64,000 bases of DNA from Eubacteriaceae bacterium. GTDB lineage: Bacteria > Bacillota > Clostridia > Lachnospirales > Lachnospiraceae. The number at the start of each line of letters is the position of its first letter. Position 1 is the first letter of the stretch. The stretch covers positions 62,001-126,000 of the forward strand of contig CAJTCR010000007.1 in the NCBI GenBank assembly GCA_910574915.1, written 5' to 3'. The notes beneath the pieces were generated by a model. That model made no database searches. It was not told the origin of the DNA and was given only the letters and a program-made list of their open reading frames with translations. Below, piece by piece: positions 44,104-53,753 of the stretch. The position numbers were made by a program, and so were the translations under genes.

Positions 44104-46248
44104 ATGAGCAAATATACAAAGGCATACGCCAAAAAACTAGTAAGCGAGATGACAACAGAGGAAAAGCTGTCTCAGATGCTGTATGCATCCCCGGAAATTG
44201 AGCGGCTGCATATCCCGGCATACAACTGGTGGAATGAGGCGCTTCACGGCGTTGCGAGGGCAGGCGTGGCGACGATGTTTCCGCAGGCAATCGGAATGGC
44301 GGCGTCGTTTGACCCGGATCTGCTATACCAGATTGCGGATGTAATATCTACAGAGGGGCGGGCAAAGTTCCAGCAGTTTTCCAGCAAGGGCGACCGCGAT
44401 ATTTATAAGGGGCTGACGTTCTGGTCGCCGAATATTAATATTTTCAGAGATCCCAGATGGGGGCGCGGCCATGAGACATACGGCGAAGACCCGTATCTGA
44501 CGGCGGAGCTTGGCATTGCGTATATCAGGGGATTGCAGGGGGAAGATGCAGATCATCTGAAAGCGGCAGCGTGCGCCAAGCATTTTGCCGTGCACAGCGG
44601 GCCGGAAACACTGCGGCATGAGTTTGATGCGCACGTATCGGAGCATGACTTGTACGATACCTATCTGTATGCGTTTATGAGATGTGTGAAGGAGGCGAAA
44701 GTCGAAGCGGTAATGGGTGCTTACAACCGGGTAAACGAAGAGCCAGCGTGCGGCAGCCGGCGCCTTTTGCAGACGATTTTAAGGGACGAATGGCAGTTTG
44801 AAGGGCATGTTGTATCGGACTGCTGGGCAGTCAACGATTTTCACCTGCATCATGGCGTAACCAAAACCGCCGAGGAATCAGCGGCGATGGCGGTCAATCA
44901 CGGATGCGATTTAAACTGCGGCAATGCTTTTTTGCACCTTGGAAAAGCACTGGAGCAGGGGCTTGTCCGTGAAGAAATGATTACAGCAGCAGTGGAGAGG
45001 CTTATGGATGTACGTATCCGCCTTGGCATGATGGAAGGCTATCCTTCGCCGTATGCGCAGATTCCTTATGAAAAGGTAGAATGCAAAGAGCATATACAGC
45101 TTTCGATAGAAGCAGCAAGAAGAAGCCTTGTATTATTAAAAAATAAAGACAATATCTTGCCGTTAGACAGGAAAAAACTGCACACGATTGCGGTGATCGG
45201 GCCAAATGCCGATTCCAGGGAAGCGCTGATTGGCAATTACATGGGAACATCTTCGGAGTACATTACGCCGTTAGAAGGCATTCGCCAGTATGCCGGAGAG
45301 GAAATAAGGGTGCTGTACGCGCAGGGCTGCCATCTGTACAAAGACCAGGTCGAAGCGCTGGCGGCAAAAAAAGACCGTTTCCAGGAAGCAGTGTTTGCTG
45401 CGGAACGTGCAGATGCCGTGATTATGTGCCTGGGGCTGGATGCTACGCTGGAAGGAGAAGAAGGCGACGCAGGCAATGCATACGCCGGAGGAGATAAGCC
45501 GGATCTTCGCCTTCCGGGACTCCAGCAGGAACTGTTGGAAACAGTTGCAGCAACAGGCAAGCCGGTTGTGTTAATTTTACTGTCTGGAAGCGCCATAGAC
45601 CTAAGCTGGGCAGACGAGCATATAGACGCCGTGCTTCAAGCCTGGTATCCGGGCGCACGTGCAGGAAAAGCGATTGCAGAAGCAATCTTTGGAGCATATT
45701 CCCCATCCGGCAGGCTCCCGGTCACCTTTTATGCAGATGCAGCGCAACTTCCAGATTTTAGCGATTACAGCATGGAAAACCGCACATACCGCTATACAAG
45801 CTGCAAAATCTTATATCCGTTTGGCTACGGGCTGTCGTACACCAAAATACGCTATTATGACGCAGCCATAAGCCATACCAGATGCAGTGTCAAAGATACC
45901 GTTACGATCACGGCAAAAATAACAAACGAAGGCAGCTATCCGCTGCACGAAAGCGTCCAGGCATATATCCGGCATAAGGACAAAAAAGCATACGAACCAG
46001 GCTTTCAGCTAAAAGGCATCCAAACCTTCTATATAAAGCCAGGCGAAACAAAGCAGGCTGAAATAAAATTGCAGGCACGGGATTTTGCGGTAATTACCGA
46101 AGAAGGCACATGCGTGCTCTGTCCAGGCACTTACGAAATAAGTATCGGCGGCTGCCAGCCAGACGGCAGGAGCAGGGAACTGCTTGGGTATGAGACGGAT
46201 GTTTTCTTGGTGCAGCGAGAGGGAGAAGAGGAAAGAATTGGTTACTAA
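44104..46248 (+). CDS. GH3 glycosidase, probable beta-xylosidase or beta-glucosidase
   Basis: The 714-aa enzyme has the GH3 N-terminal TIM barrel (with KHFAVHSGPE and the nucleophile Asp in HVVSDCWAVNDFH), the alpha/beta sandwich (VIGPNADSREALIGNY) and a C-terminal fibronectin-type domain. KHFAVHSGPE and SDCWA are typical of the xylosidase-like branch. There is no signal peptide, so it is cytoplasmic. The start at 44104 follows AAAGGAGG with 10-base spacing; an in-frame ATG at 44077 precedes the SD. It is a single gene, flanked by palindromic repeats upstream and a terminator downstream. Confidence 0.93.
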   Translation: MSKYTKAYAKKLVSEMTTEEKLSQMLYASPEIERLHIPAYNWWNEALHGVARAGVATMFPQAIGMAASFDPDLLYQIADVISTEGRAKFQQFSSKGDRDIYKGLTFWSPNINIFRDPRWGRGHETYGEDPYLTAELGIAYIRGLQGEDADHLKAAACAKHFAVHSGPETLRHEFDAHVSEHDLYDTYLYAFMRCVKEAKVEAVMGAYNRVNEEPACGSRRLLQTILRDEWQFEGHVVSDCWAVNDFHLHHGVTKTAEESAAMAVNHGCDLNCGNAFLHLGKALEQGLVREEMITAAVERLMDVRIRLGMMEGYPSPYAQIPYEKVECKEHIQLSIEAARRSLVLLKNKDNILPLDRKKLHTIAVIGPNADSREALIGNYMGTSSEYITPLEGIRQYAGEEIRVLYAQGCHLYKDQVEALAAKKDRFQEAVFAAERADAVIMCLGLDATLEGEEGDAGNAYAGGDKPDLRLPGLQQELLETVAATGKPVVLILLSGSAIDLSWADEHIDAVLQAWYPGARAGKAIAEAIFGAYSPSGRLPVTFYADAAQLPDFSDYSMENRTYRYTSCKILYPFGYGLSYTKIRYYDAAISHTRCSVKDTVTITAKITNEGSYPLHESVQAYIRHKDKKAYEPGFQLKGIQTFYIKPGETKQAEIKLQARDFAVITEEGTCVLCPGTYEISIGGCQPDGRSRELLGYETDVFLVQREGEEERIGY

Positions 46249-46356
46249 AACAAGAAAAATTTAAGTGGAAATCTAAAAAGTAGAAAATTTAATCCTCAGG
46301 CAGCGCAGGGGATTACAGATAAATATTTTGATAGATAATTCGACAGACGCCAAAAG

Positions 46357-46389
46357 TCTCCCAGATTTAAATAATTTGGGAGATTTTTT
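46357..46389 (+). terminator. Terminator downstream of GH3
   Basis: TCTCCCAGATT (46357-46367) pairs with AATTTGGGAGA (46373-46383) with one wobble and is followed by TTTTTT. It lies 108 bases after the GH3 stop. Confidence 0.8.
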
Positions 46390-46460
46390 ATATCACTTAT
46401 ATAACAATTCAGACAAAAATATAATAGTTTTCTATATCCAATACTGGGAAATCATAGAAA

Positions 46461-46492
46461 AAACTATCAAAAAGTGTACTTTTTGATAGTTT
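46461..46492. terminator. Perfect 15-base-pair hairpin
   Basis: AAACTATCAAAAAGT (46461-46475) is perfectly complementary to 46478-46492, leaving a two-base centre. It resembles either a second terminator or a recombination-type palindrome in this AT-rich gap (46249-46576), in which no gene is seen. Confidence 0.6.
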
Positions 46493-46576
46493 CGTCTTCT
46501 TTTTAAATTTACCATATTATACCTTTAGATGCAAGTTTTTTTATGCAATTAGGTGGAATTTTACAAAAAAATATAA

Positions 46577-46759
46577 AAAAATTGTTGTATTGAATATGTA
46601 TCCTATAAATCAGGCAACCCGGAATATGTTTATTATACAGAATGCAATAAGGATGGAAATGGGAGGTTTGATCCGGGTGTAGACTGTATCTTAAAAAAGA
46701 AAACTTATACGGACTTTGTCAATCAGGACCGGCCAGCAGGTTATATTGTAGCAAGATAA
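46577..46759 (+). pseudogene. C-terminal fragment with an EF-hand-like motif
   Basis: An open frame of about 60 codons with no start or ribosome site encodes YKSGNPEYVYYTEC, NKDGNGRFDPGVD and TYTDFVNQDRPAGYIVAR before a stop. NKDGNGRFD resembles a calcium-binding or dockerin-like loop, which suggests the tail of a secreted protein. Upstream the frame is closed at 46574, so the rest is lost. It lies 90 bases before the sortase gene. Confidence 0.5.
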
Positions 46760-46849
46760 TAAAAAAGTGTGTCTACAGTGGTTATGAAAAGGTTATATCT
46801 AGTGGTATTTTAAAAATTGGTCAGCAGTGAGATCCATACAAGAAAGAAG

Positions 46850-48202
46850 ATGAAAACGATGCTCATATGGACAGCAGAAGAAAAAGCTCTACGCAGCATT
46901 AAAAAAATTATAACCCGCGTTTGGCGTATGAATCACGCACAGCTTTACACTTTTTACAAAAAGCTGCAAAAAAACAGCCAGGAGCTGCTTCCTGGACAGA
47001 TCGGCTGCGCATTTCTTAAGGTTTTGCAGCAAATAGCGCTGGAAGAAGAGACATCGGCAAAGGTATGGGCGCAACTGATGCGGGATGCGGACAATCTGCT
47101 AAATCTGATACAAAAGCAGCGCCGCGCGAAAGAGCAGGCATGGCTTGGCGTGCTGCGCAGGCTGGAAGCACAGACAGACAGGGCGTTTCAGACAGAGCTT
47201 GGCAGGGCGTTTGTGCAGTCTTTAAAGGGGAAACTGGGTATTGACAGCAGCCAGGAGCTGGAAAAAATAGCGGACTGGCTGATGAATGAACCTAAGCAGC
47301 CGTCAGGCAAAAAGCAATCGCCCGCGTTGCTGTTTGCCTGTCTGTCCGCTTGCTTTATGGGGATCTGGATGTATGGTCAAATCGAAAGAAACCAAAATCA
47401 ATGGGAATTACAGCAGATGAAAGTGTTCGCCTCCAAAGAAGCAGACATGTATCTGGCAGACAGCCCAGAAGCCCGGCAAGATACAACAGCCCTCAGGCAG
47501 GCACAGCCAGATACAGCGGCAGGGAAAGCCAGCCGGATCAAAAACGAGGCTTCTGCAACCAAAACTACCGCGGCAGAAAACATCTGCCAGGGAAAGAGCG
47601 AAAATGCCGCAGGCAGACAAAAAAAGCTGCCGCAGTACGAGCAGATGTCGAAAGAATACCCGGACTTATTCGGATGGCTGTCCATTCCAAAGACACAGAT
47701 AGATGCTCCGGTTATGCAGCCGCAAAAAGAAAGTGATTTTTACCTTTCTCATGATTTTAAAGGGTCAGCTTCGGTGGAAGGAGCACTGTTTGTAGATGCA
47801 AAAAACAGTCTCATGCATCAGGATCACAACACTGTCATCTACGGGCATAATATGAAAAACGGGCATATGTTCGGCACGCTGGATTTGTATAAAAATGCAG
47901 ATTATTTTCAGGCGCATAAAAAGATCCATTTCGATACGATTTATGAAACAGGTATTTACGAAGCGGTTGCTGTTGTAAAGACAAGGATTTTGCAGGAAGA
48001 GGAACCGGGATTTCGGTATTATCAGTTTTTTGAATATGACGATCAGCAGTCCTTTCAGGCATGTCAGGACTTTGTAAAGGCAAACCAGTTGTTTGATGCG
48101 GGCAGCTCTTTGCAGTATGGAGACCAGATTCTGATGCTGTCTACCTGCGAATATTCACAGGAAAATGGAAGGCTTGTGCTGGTTGCCAGGAAAGTTAGCT
48201 AG
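46850..48202 (+). CDS. Class B sortase with long cytoplasmic N-terminal region
   Basis: The 450-aa protein has a C-terminal sortase domain (about 265-450) with His333 in YGHNMKNGHMFG, Cys433 in LSTCEY and Arg441 in NGRLVLVAR, the complete catalytic triad of class B enzymes. One membrane helix lies near residues 157-176 (LLFACLSACFMGIWMYG). About 155 helical, basic residues precede it, far longer than the usual short cytoplasmic tail. A linker rich in Ala and Thr (about 200-260) follows the helix. ATG 46850 has a weak AGAAAG site; TTG 46817 is an alternative. No sorting-signal substrate is seen nearby. Confidence 0.88.
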   Translation: MKTMLIWTAEEKALRSIKKIITRVWRMNHAQLYTFYKKLQKNSQELLPGQIGCAFLKVLQQIALEEETSAKVWAQLMRDADNLLNLIQKQRRAKEQAWLGVLRRLEAQTDRAFQTELGRAFVQSLKGKLGIDSSQELEKIADWLMNEPKQPSGKKQSPALLFACLSACFMGIWMYGQIERNQNQWELQQMKVFASKEADMYLADSPEARQDTTALRQAQPDTAAGKASRIKNEASATKTTAAENICQGKSENAAGRQKKLPQYEQMSKEYPDLFGWLSIPKTQIDAPVMQPQKESDFYLSHDFKGSASVEGALFVDAKNSLMHQDHNTVIYGHNMKNGHMFGTLDLYKNADYFQAHKKIHFDTIYETGIYEAVAVVKTRILQEEEPGFRYYQFFEYDDQQSFQACQDFVKANQLFDAGSSLQYGDQILMLSTCEYSQENGRLVLVARKVS

Positions 48203-48235
48203 GGTGCGGCATAATAAAGGTGCTGCCAGATAAAA

Positions 48236-48276
48236 TATACCGCTGCATTTCGCAAGATTGTCGAAGCAGCGGTATA
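48236..48276 (+). terminator. Hairpin after the sortase gene
   Basis: TATACCGCTGC (48236-48246) pairs perfectly with GCAGCGGTATA (48266-48276), with an additional inner TTCG/CGAA pairing. The T-run is weak. The remaining bases to 48526 are AT-rich and hold no supported gene, only the likely promoter of the ABC/two-component operon. Confidence 0.65.
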
Positions 48277-48526
48277 AGTTTAATCAGAAGTATCTTTTAT
48301 GACATATACCAAAGTACTAAATATTCAAAGCTTTCAGTTCAATTTTCCCATCTGTATTATAGCCTATTTCACTATGATTCGTGAGTGGTTCCCTTCAATA
48401 GATGCATTTATCAGTACACATAAGAGGCTTCTAAAAAAATTTCCCCATTTAAGGATTATTTAACAATCTCTCTATTATACTCCTATTAAAAGTAAACATC
48501 ATGCAGCAAAGAAAGGAGCAGTGAAC

Positions 48527-50908
48527 ATGTATCTACAGATTTTAAAAAAGGATCTAAAGAGGAAAAGGACGATGAACCTGATCTTGTTTCTCTTTATTAT
48601 TCTTGCCGCGACATTTATCGCGGGTAGTGTCAACAATATGGTGTCTGTTATGACGGCGCTGGACACTTTTTTTGAAAAGGCGAATGTCCCTGATTATCTG
48701 ATTACATTTGCAGACAAACAGCAGGCAGAACAGTTTGCACAGATGGCAGAGCGGGAGGATTATACGTATCTTAGACAGGAGGTGATTCAGGTAGACCCGA
48801 AAAGTATCGAAAAAGAAGCCGCAGATTCAGGTGACGGAGCAGGGGAGCAGGGATGGCGGAAAATCGATTATAATAATACGGTTGTGCTGTCGCGGCTTGG
48901 CGACACGATCAAGGTGTTTGACAGCGAGGACAAAGAGGTCGTTTCGGTGCGGGACGCAGAGGCATGTTTGGCGGTAAAAGTGTCTGAATCGGAAGGGATA
49001 CAGGCAGGGAGCGGTATAAAAATCAGTGAAAACGGCAGGACGAAGCAGTTTACGATGGCAGACAGTGTCAAGGATGCGATGTTTGCTTCTGAGATGGCAG
49101 GCATGACGCGGATTTTTGTCAGTGACAGCGATTATGATGAGTTTAATACGGATAGCGCCGTTCACCTTTATCTGACGTCTGTGTATACGCAGGATCAGGA
49201 TTTTTTGGAAAAATTTAACCGGCTGGGGCTTTCGGTGCTGATGCAGGTCGGGCGGGATGAGATGCGCTTACTATATGTCGTCGATATGGTGATTGCGGGC
49301 GTAATGCTCGTTGTCAGCGTGTGCCTGATATTGATTTCGATGGTGATTTTGCGGTTTACAATTCATTTTACAATGAGCGAGGAGTTTCGCGAGATCGGCG
49401 TGATGAAGGCGATCGGCATTACGAACCGGAAAATACGCGGGCTTTATATCGTTAAATATTTTGCGGTCGCCTTTGCAGGAGGCATGGTCGGGCTGGCACT
49501 CAGCATTCCGTTTGGCAGATTAATGCTTGGCAGCCTGTCGCAGAATATGATGATGGAAACAGATGGAAATATTGTATGGAACGTTGTGTGCGCGGCAGCA
49601 GTCGTTGCGGTCGTCGTGTCGTTCAGCTATTCGTGCACGCGCAGGATCAAGCGGATCTCGCCGATGGATGCGATCCGCAACGGGGAAAGCGGGGAGCGGT
49701 ATGCGCGCAAGAGCATCCTAGCGCTGCACCGGTCGCGTCTGCCGGCAGTCATGTATTTGGCGTTAAATGATATTTTCAGCGGATTCAGACGGTATGCGAC
49801 GCTTATTTTGATTTTTACGATCGGGATCCTGCTGGTTGTCGGCCCAGTGAATACGATCAATACGTTGCAGTCAGACCGGTTAATTACCTGGTTTAGCATG
49901 GCGCAGTGTGACCATGTAATCAGCAGGGAAATGTTGTTTCACACAGATGAAAATAACAAAAAGAAGGTCAATGACCAGTTGGATAGGATCAAAGAAAAGC
50001 TTTCCGCGCATGGGATTCGTGCCAAAGTGTACCAGGAGATGTTGTTTCGCATGGGCATTACTTACAAAGGGAAGCAGGAATCTTCGCTTGCCTTTCAGGG
50101 AGTCGGTGATATTACGGCTGACCAGTATGCATATTTAAAGGGGAGCGCGCCGCAGGATTATGGAGAGGTCGGGATTTCACACCTGATCGCAGACCGGCTG
50201 GGCGCACAGATCGGGGATACGGTATCGATTCAAAACGGGGATACGAAAAGCAATTATCTGGTGACGGCGATTTTCCAGACAATGAACAATATGGGCGAGG
50301 GCATTCGCTTTTATGAAAAGGAAGAGCTGGATTACAGCTATGTATTTGGCAGCTTTGGCATACAGATCATGTATCAGGATGCGCCTGACGACAGCGAGCT
50401 GGAACGCAGAATGGAACAGCTTGCCGCATGGTTTCCAGATTTTAAAGTGTATACGGCAGGCGGCTATGTCAGTGAGATGATCGGGGATATCAGCACACAG
50501 CTCGAAGGGATGAAATATCTGATTTTAATTGTGGTATTATGCATTAATATGCTGGTGACGGTGCTGATGGTAAAGAGCTTTCTGACAAAGGAGCGAGGAG
50601 AAATTGCCATGCTAAAGGCGATTGGGTTTGCGGATTTCTCGCTTGCGCTCTGGCAGGCGATGCGTATTGGGGTCGTGCTGTTTTTAGCGGTGATTGCCTC
50701 GGCGCTTTTGGCGACGCCGGTTTCTGAGCTTGCGATCGGCCCGGTGTTTCAGATGATGGGTGCGCAGCGCATTGCGTTTGAGGTAAACGTCTTAGAAATC
50801 TACGTGCTGTATCCGGCGCTCGTATTTTTGGTAACCGTTGCTTCGGGACTGCTTGCGGCTATGCAGGTTAAAACGATTCCGACAGCCGATGCTTCAAATA
50901 TAGAATAA
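48527..50908 (+). CDS. FtsX-type ABC transporter permease
   Basis: The 793-aa membrane protein has TM1 near residues 15-37, an extracellular region of about 220 residues, three membrane helices (about 245-350) with an FtsX core (SEEFREIGVMKAIGITNRKI), a second large outer loop, and a repeated core near 660-790 (ERGEIAMLKAIGFADFSL). This two-core plan fits the MacB/BceB superfamily. The start at 48527 is preferred over GTG 48521 because AAAGGAG needs the longer spacing. It heads a permease-ATPase-regulator-kinase operon, so peptide or envelope-stress defence is a reasonable guess. Confidence 0.9.
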   Translation: MYLQILKKDLKRKRTMNLILFLFIILAATFIAGSVNNMVSVMTALDTFFEKANVPDYLITFADKQQAEQFAQMAEREDYTYLRQEVIQVDPKSIEKEAADSGDGAGEQGWRKIDYNNTVVLSRLGDTIKVFDSEDKEVVSVRDAEACLAVKVSESEGIQAGSGIKISENGRTKQFTMADSVKDAMFASEMAGMTRIFVSDSDYDEFNTDSAVHLYLTSVYTQDQDFLEKFNRLGLSVLMQVGRDEMRLLYVVDMVIAGVMLVVSVCLILISMVILRFTIHFTMSEEFREIGVMKAIGITNRKIRGLYIVKYFAVAFAGGMVGLALSIPFGRLMLGSLSQNMMMETDGNIVWNVVCAAAVVAVVVSFSYSCTRRIKRISPMDAIRNGESGERYARKSILALHRSRLPAVMYLALNDIFSGFRRYATLILIFTIGILLVVGPVNTINTLQSDRLITWFSMAQCDHVISREMLFHTDENNKKKVNDQLDRIKEKLSAHGIRAKVYQEMLFRMGITYKGKQESSLAFQGVGDITADQYAYLKGSAPQDYGEVGISHLIADRLGAQIGDTVSIQNGDTKSNYLVTAIFQTMNNMGEGIRFYEKEELDYSYVFGSFGIQIMYQDAPDDSELERRMEQLAAWFPDFKVYTAGGYVSEMIGDISTQLEGMKYLILIVVLCINMLVTVLMVKSFLTKERGEIAMLKAIGFADFSLALWQAMRIGVVLFLAVIASALLATPVSELAIGPVFQMMGAQRIAFEVNVLEIYVLYPALVFLVTVASGLLAAMQVKTIPTADASNIE

Positions 50909-50960
50909 AACGAAGTGTTGCAATCAGAAAGGAAAATAGTTAAAATAAAAGGAGGATCGC

Positions 50961-51737
50961 ATGGAACCTTTAAAACCATTATTAGAAGTGAAAAATTTAT
51001 GTAAGACGTATATTATAAACAAGCAGCAAAACCACGTACTGCGCAATGTCAGCCTGACGATTCAAGAAGGAGAGATGACAGCGGTGATGGGCCCTTCCGG
51101 TTCCGGGAAATCCACGCTTTTGTATACCGTATCCGGCATGGATACGATTACGGCGGGCGAGGTGCGCTTTTGCGGCAGGGAGCTTGCGGGGCTGTCGGCA
51201 AAGGAGCTTGCCAGGCTGCGGCTGGACGAAATGGGCTTTATTTTCCAGCAGATGTATTTGTTAAAAAACTTAACGGTGTTAGACAACATTATCCTCCCTG
51301 CCTGCCAGTCCAAAAAAAATCCGGCGGGCAGAAAAGAGCATGTGCGCTACGGGCAGGAATTAATGCGCAGGCTGGGCATTATCGAGATTGCTGACCACGA
51401 TATCAACGAGGTGTCCGGCGGGCAGCTCCAGCGTGCCTGCATTTGCAGAAGCATGATGAACCACCCAAAGATGATCTTTGCGGATGAGCCGACCGGGGCG
51501 TTAAATCGCGGCGCTTCCGAAGAAGTGATGGAGGAGCTCTTGGGGATTAACGCCGACGGTACGACGATTATGCTTGTCACCCATGACGTGCGGGTGGCGG
51601 CAAAATGCTCCAGGGTGCTGTATATTGTAGACGGCAATATTCAGGGAGAATATGCGCTTGGAAAGTATGCGGGACAATCTGGGCTGCGCGAGCGGGAGCG
51701 GACGTTAAACCACTGGTTAATGGAGATGGGATGGTAG
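50961..51737 (+). CDS. ABC transporter ATP-binding protein (MacB/LolD type)
   Basis: The 258-aa ATPase has Walker A GPSGSGKST (44-52), a Q-loop in FIFQQMYLL, the signature VSGGQLQRACICR and Walker B MIFADEPTGALN. This set is typical of ATPases paired with FtsX-type permeases. AAAGGAGGATCGC precedes the start. Its last codons overlap the response-regulator gene by seven bases. Confidence 0.94.
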   Translation: MEPLKPLLEVKNLCKTYIINKQQNHVLRNVSLTIQEGEMTAVMGPSGSGKSTLLYTVSGMDTITAGEVRFCGRELAGLSAKELARLRLDEMGFIFQQMYLLKNLTVLDNIILPACQSKKNPAGRKEHVRYGQELMRRLGIIEIADHDINEVSGGQLQRACICRSMMNHPKMIFADEPTGALNRGASEEVMEELLGINADGTTIMLVTHDVRVAAKCSRVLYIVDGNIQGEYALGKYAGQSGLRERERTLNHWLMEMGW

Positions 51738-52393
51738 ATATTTTAATTGTAGAAGACAATGAGGAGCTTGCACAGTTACTGTGCAGCTTCCTTCATGCAG
51801 AGCATTATACGGCATGTATTGCAAAAAGCGGAGAAGAGGCGCTTTGCCTGTATGAGCAGTGTGCGCCCAGGCTGGTGATCCTGGACGTGATGCTGCCTGG
51901 CATGGACGGGCTTGCGGTCTGTAAAAGGATCCGCGACGCGTCCGATACGCCGATTTTGATGGTCAGCGCCAAAAACCAGAAGCAAGACCAGCTAAGCGGG
52001 ATTGTGCTCGGTGCGGACGACTATATTGAAAAGCCTTATGACATTGATATCCTGCTCGCGAAGATCAGCAATATTTTCCGGCGCAGGTATGCGCAGGATG
52101 AGATCGTTGACGGGGACTTAAGGCTGGATAAAATCAGGCGCACGGTGTATAAAGGCAGCATCCTGTTAGAGCTTACGGCAAAGGAATTTGACCTGTTGCA
52201 GCTTTTTATGGAACAAAAAGGAAAGGTGCTGCGCAAAGAATACCTGTTTGAGCAGGTCTGGGGGCTTTTGAGCGTTTCAGAGCCGCAGACGCTGACCGTA
52301 CATGTCAAGTGGCTGCGCCAGAAGATCGAGGAGGATCCAAAGCATCCAAAGCGGATCGTTACCGTATGGGGCGTGGGATATCAATTTTTATGA
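51731..52393 (+). CDS. OmpR family response regulator
   Basis: The 220-aa protein has a receiver domain (1-115) with Asp52 as phosphorylation site, Ser79 and Lys101 as the switch residues, and a winged-helix DNA-binding domain (about 125-220; LTAKEFDLLQLFMEQKGKVL, then VHVKWLRQKIEEDP). It overlaps the ATPase gene by seven bases and the kinase gene by four, so the four genes are translationally linked. It probably activates its own ABC operon. Confidence 0.95.
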   Translation: MVDILIVEDNEELAQLLCSFLHAEHYTACIAKSGEEALCLYEQCAPRLVILDVMLPGMDGLAVCKRIRDASDTPILMVSAKNQKQDQLSGIVLGADDYIEKPYDIDILLAKISNIFRRRYAQDEIVDGDLRLDKIRRTVYKGSILLELTAKEFDLLQLFMEQKGKVLRKEYLFEQVWGLLSVSEPQTLTVHVKWLRQKIEEDPKHPKRIVTVWGVGYQFL

Positions 52394-53649
52394 AAAGTTT
52401 TTATCGGTTAGCCGCAGTGGTCTGTTTGATTGCCGCGGCAATTTTTATCGGGACAAATATCAGTATACAGGCTGGGGGAAGCCAGGCAGATGGGCGGATG
52501 TACCGCGTGGAAGCGGCAAGGCTTGCAAATCAGATCCGAAAAGGAGGCGATAAGCAGATCGATCTGTCCGGCTGCCAGTATGTGTATCGGGTCACACGGG
52601 GTGCAAAGGCAGGAGGGGACGAGGAGGCTTTGCAGGCATTTTTCGAAGAAACGGACAGTGACTATCTGGTCAAAAGCATTGGCGGGACGCTCTACCGGTT
52701 TGATTATCATACGTACACAGGGGCGTATGAGAAACGCAGTATGGTGTATAGTAACCTGGGGCTTGCCGCGATGGCGCTGTTAAATGGATTCCTACTTATT
52801 TATATATGGCATAATATTTTAAAGCCGTTTGAAAAGCTCAGAGAGATTCCGTATGAGCTGTCCAAAGGCAGGCTTGCCGCACCGCTGCCGGAGCAAAAAA
52901 ACCGCTATTTCGGCAGGTTTATCTGGGGTGTGGATCTGCTGCGGGAATATATGGAGGAGCTAAAGAAGCGGGAAATGGAGCTTTTGCGCGCGCAGAAAAC
53001 GCTTGTGCTGTCCGTATCGCACGATATTAAAACGCCGCTGTCCGCGATCAAGCTGTATGCAAAAGTGATCCTTAGGCATATGTACGCGGATACCGCGCAG
53101 CTTGACGGGATTGCGGCAAGCATAGACGCAAAAGCGGATGAGATCGGGGAGTTTGTCTCGCAGATGGCAAAATCCTGCTGCGGGGATTTTTCAGGCATGG
53201 AAGTGACAAACGGGCAGTTTTATTTGTCGGCGCTTGTGAAAAAGACATCTGCCTACTATGAAGAGAAGCTAAGGCTTTTGCACACACGGTTTCAGGTGGA
53301 AGCATACACAGACCGCCTGCTGCGGGGAGATTTTGACCGCAGTGTGGAGGTGCTGCAAAACCTTATGGAAAACGCGGTCAAATACGGGGACGGCGGCAGC
53401 ATAGCGCTTCGGTTTGCACAGGAAGAGGACTGTATGCTCATTACGGTGGCAAACAGCGGCAATACGCTGCCGCAGGCAGAGCTTATGTATATATTTGACA
53501 GCTTTTGGAGAGGGTCAAATGCAGGCAGCAGCGCGGGAAGCGGGCTGGGGCTTTCGATCTGCCGCCAGCTTATGCACCGGATGGGAGGAGATGTTTTTGC
53601 ACAGGTGCACGACCAGCAGATGTGCGTGACGGTTGTATTTCCGATGTAA
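52390..53649 (+). CDS. Sensor histidine kinase
   Basis: The 419-aa protein has TM1 (about 7-26), an extracellular sensor of about 90 residues, TM2 (about 121-141), a HisKA box with His211 (SVSHDIKTPLSA) and HATPase_c (LMENAVKYG, GSGLGLSICRQL). It starts by ATGA overlap with the response regulator. With an outer loop of about 90 residues it is not a typical intramembrane-sensing BceS kinase, so it may detect its ligand directly. Confidence 0.93.
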   Translation: MKSFYRLAAVVCLIAAAIFIGTNISIQAGGSQADGRMYRVEAARLANQIRKGGDKQIDLSGCQYVYRVTRGAKAGGDEEALQAFFEETDSDYLVKSIGGTLYRFDYHTYTGAYEKRSMVYSNLGLAAMALLNGFLLIYIWHNILKPFEKLREIPYELSKGRLAAPLPEQKNRYFGRFIWGVDLLREYMEELKKREMELLRAQKTLVLSVSHDIKTPLSAIKLYAKVILRHMYADTAQLDGIAASIDAKADEIGEFVSQMAKSCCGDFSGMEVTNGQFYLSALVKKTSAYYEEKLRLLHTRFQVEAYTDRLLRGDFDRSVEVLQNLMENAVKYGDGGSIALRFAQEEDCMLITVANSGNTLPQAELMYIFDSFWRGSNAGSSAGSGLGLSICRQLMHRMGGDVFAQVHDQQMCVTVVFPM

Positions 53650-53677
53650 TTATCTTTTGAATATTTTCATACCAGCC

Positions 53678-53706
53678 TTGACCCGTCACTTCTGGTTGAG
53701 TATAAT
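53678..53706 (+). promoter_or_regulatory. Promoter of the chemoreceptor pair
   Basis: TTGACC (53678-53683) and a perfect TATAAT (53701-53706) are separated by exactly 17 bases. It looks like a sigma-A promoter, not the flagellar sigma type often found before chemoreceptors. Confidence 0.78.
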
Positions 53707-53753
53707 AGATTTAGTATTTCGTTGTTGAGTCTACAAGGTGAGGAGAAAAGGGA

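Noticed and set aside
48374-48463. 29-codon ORF starting MIREWFPSIDAF upstream of the ABC operon
   Set aside because: There is no ribosome site and no neighbour or motif to support it. It may be chance in AT-rich DNA.
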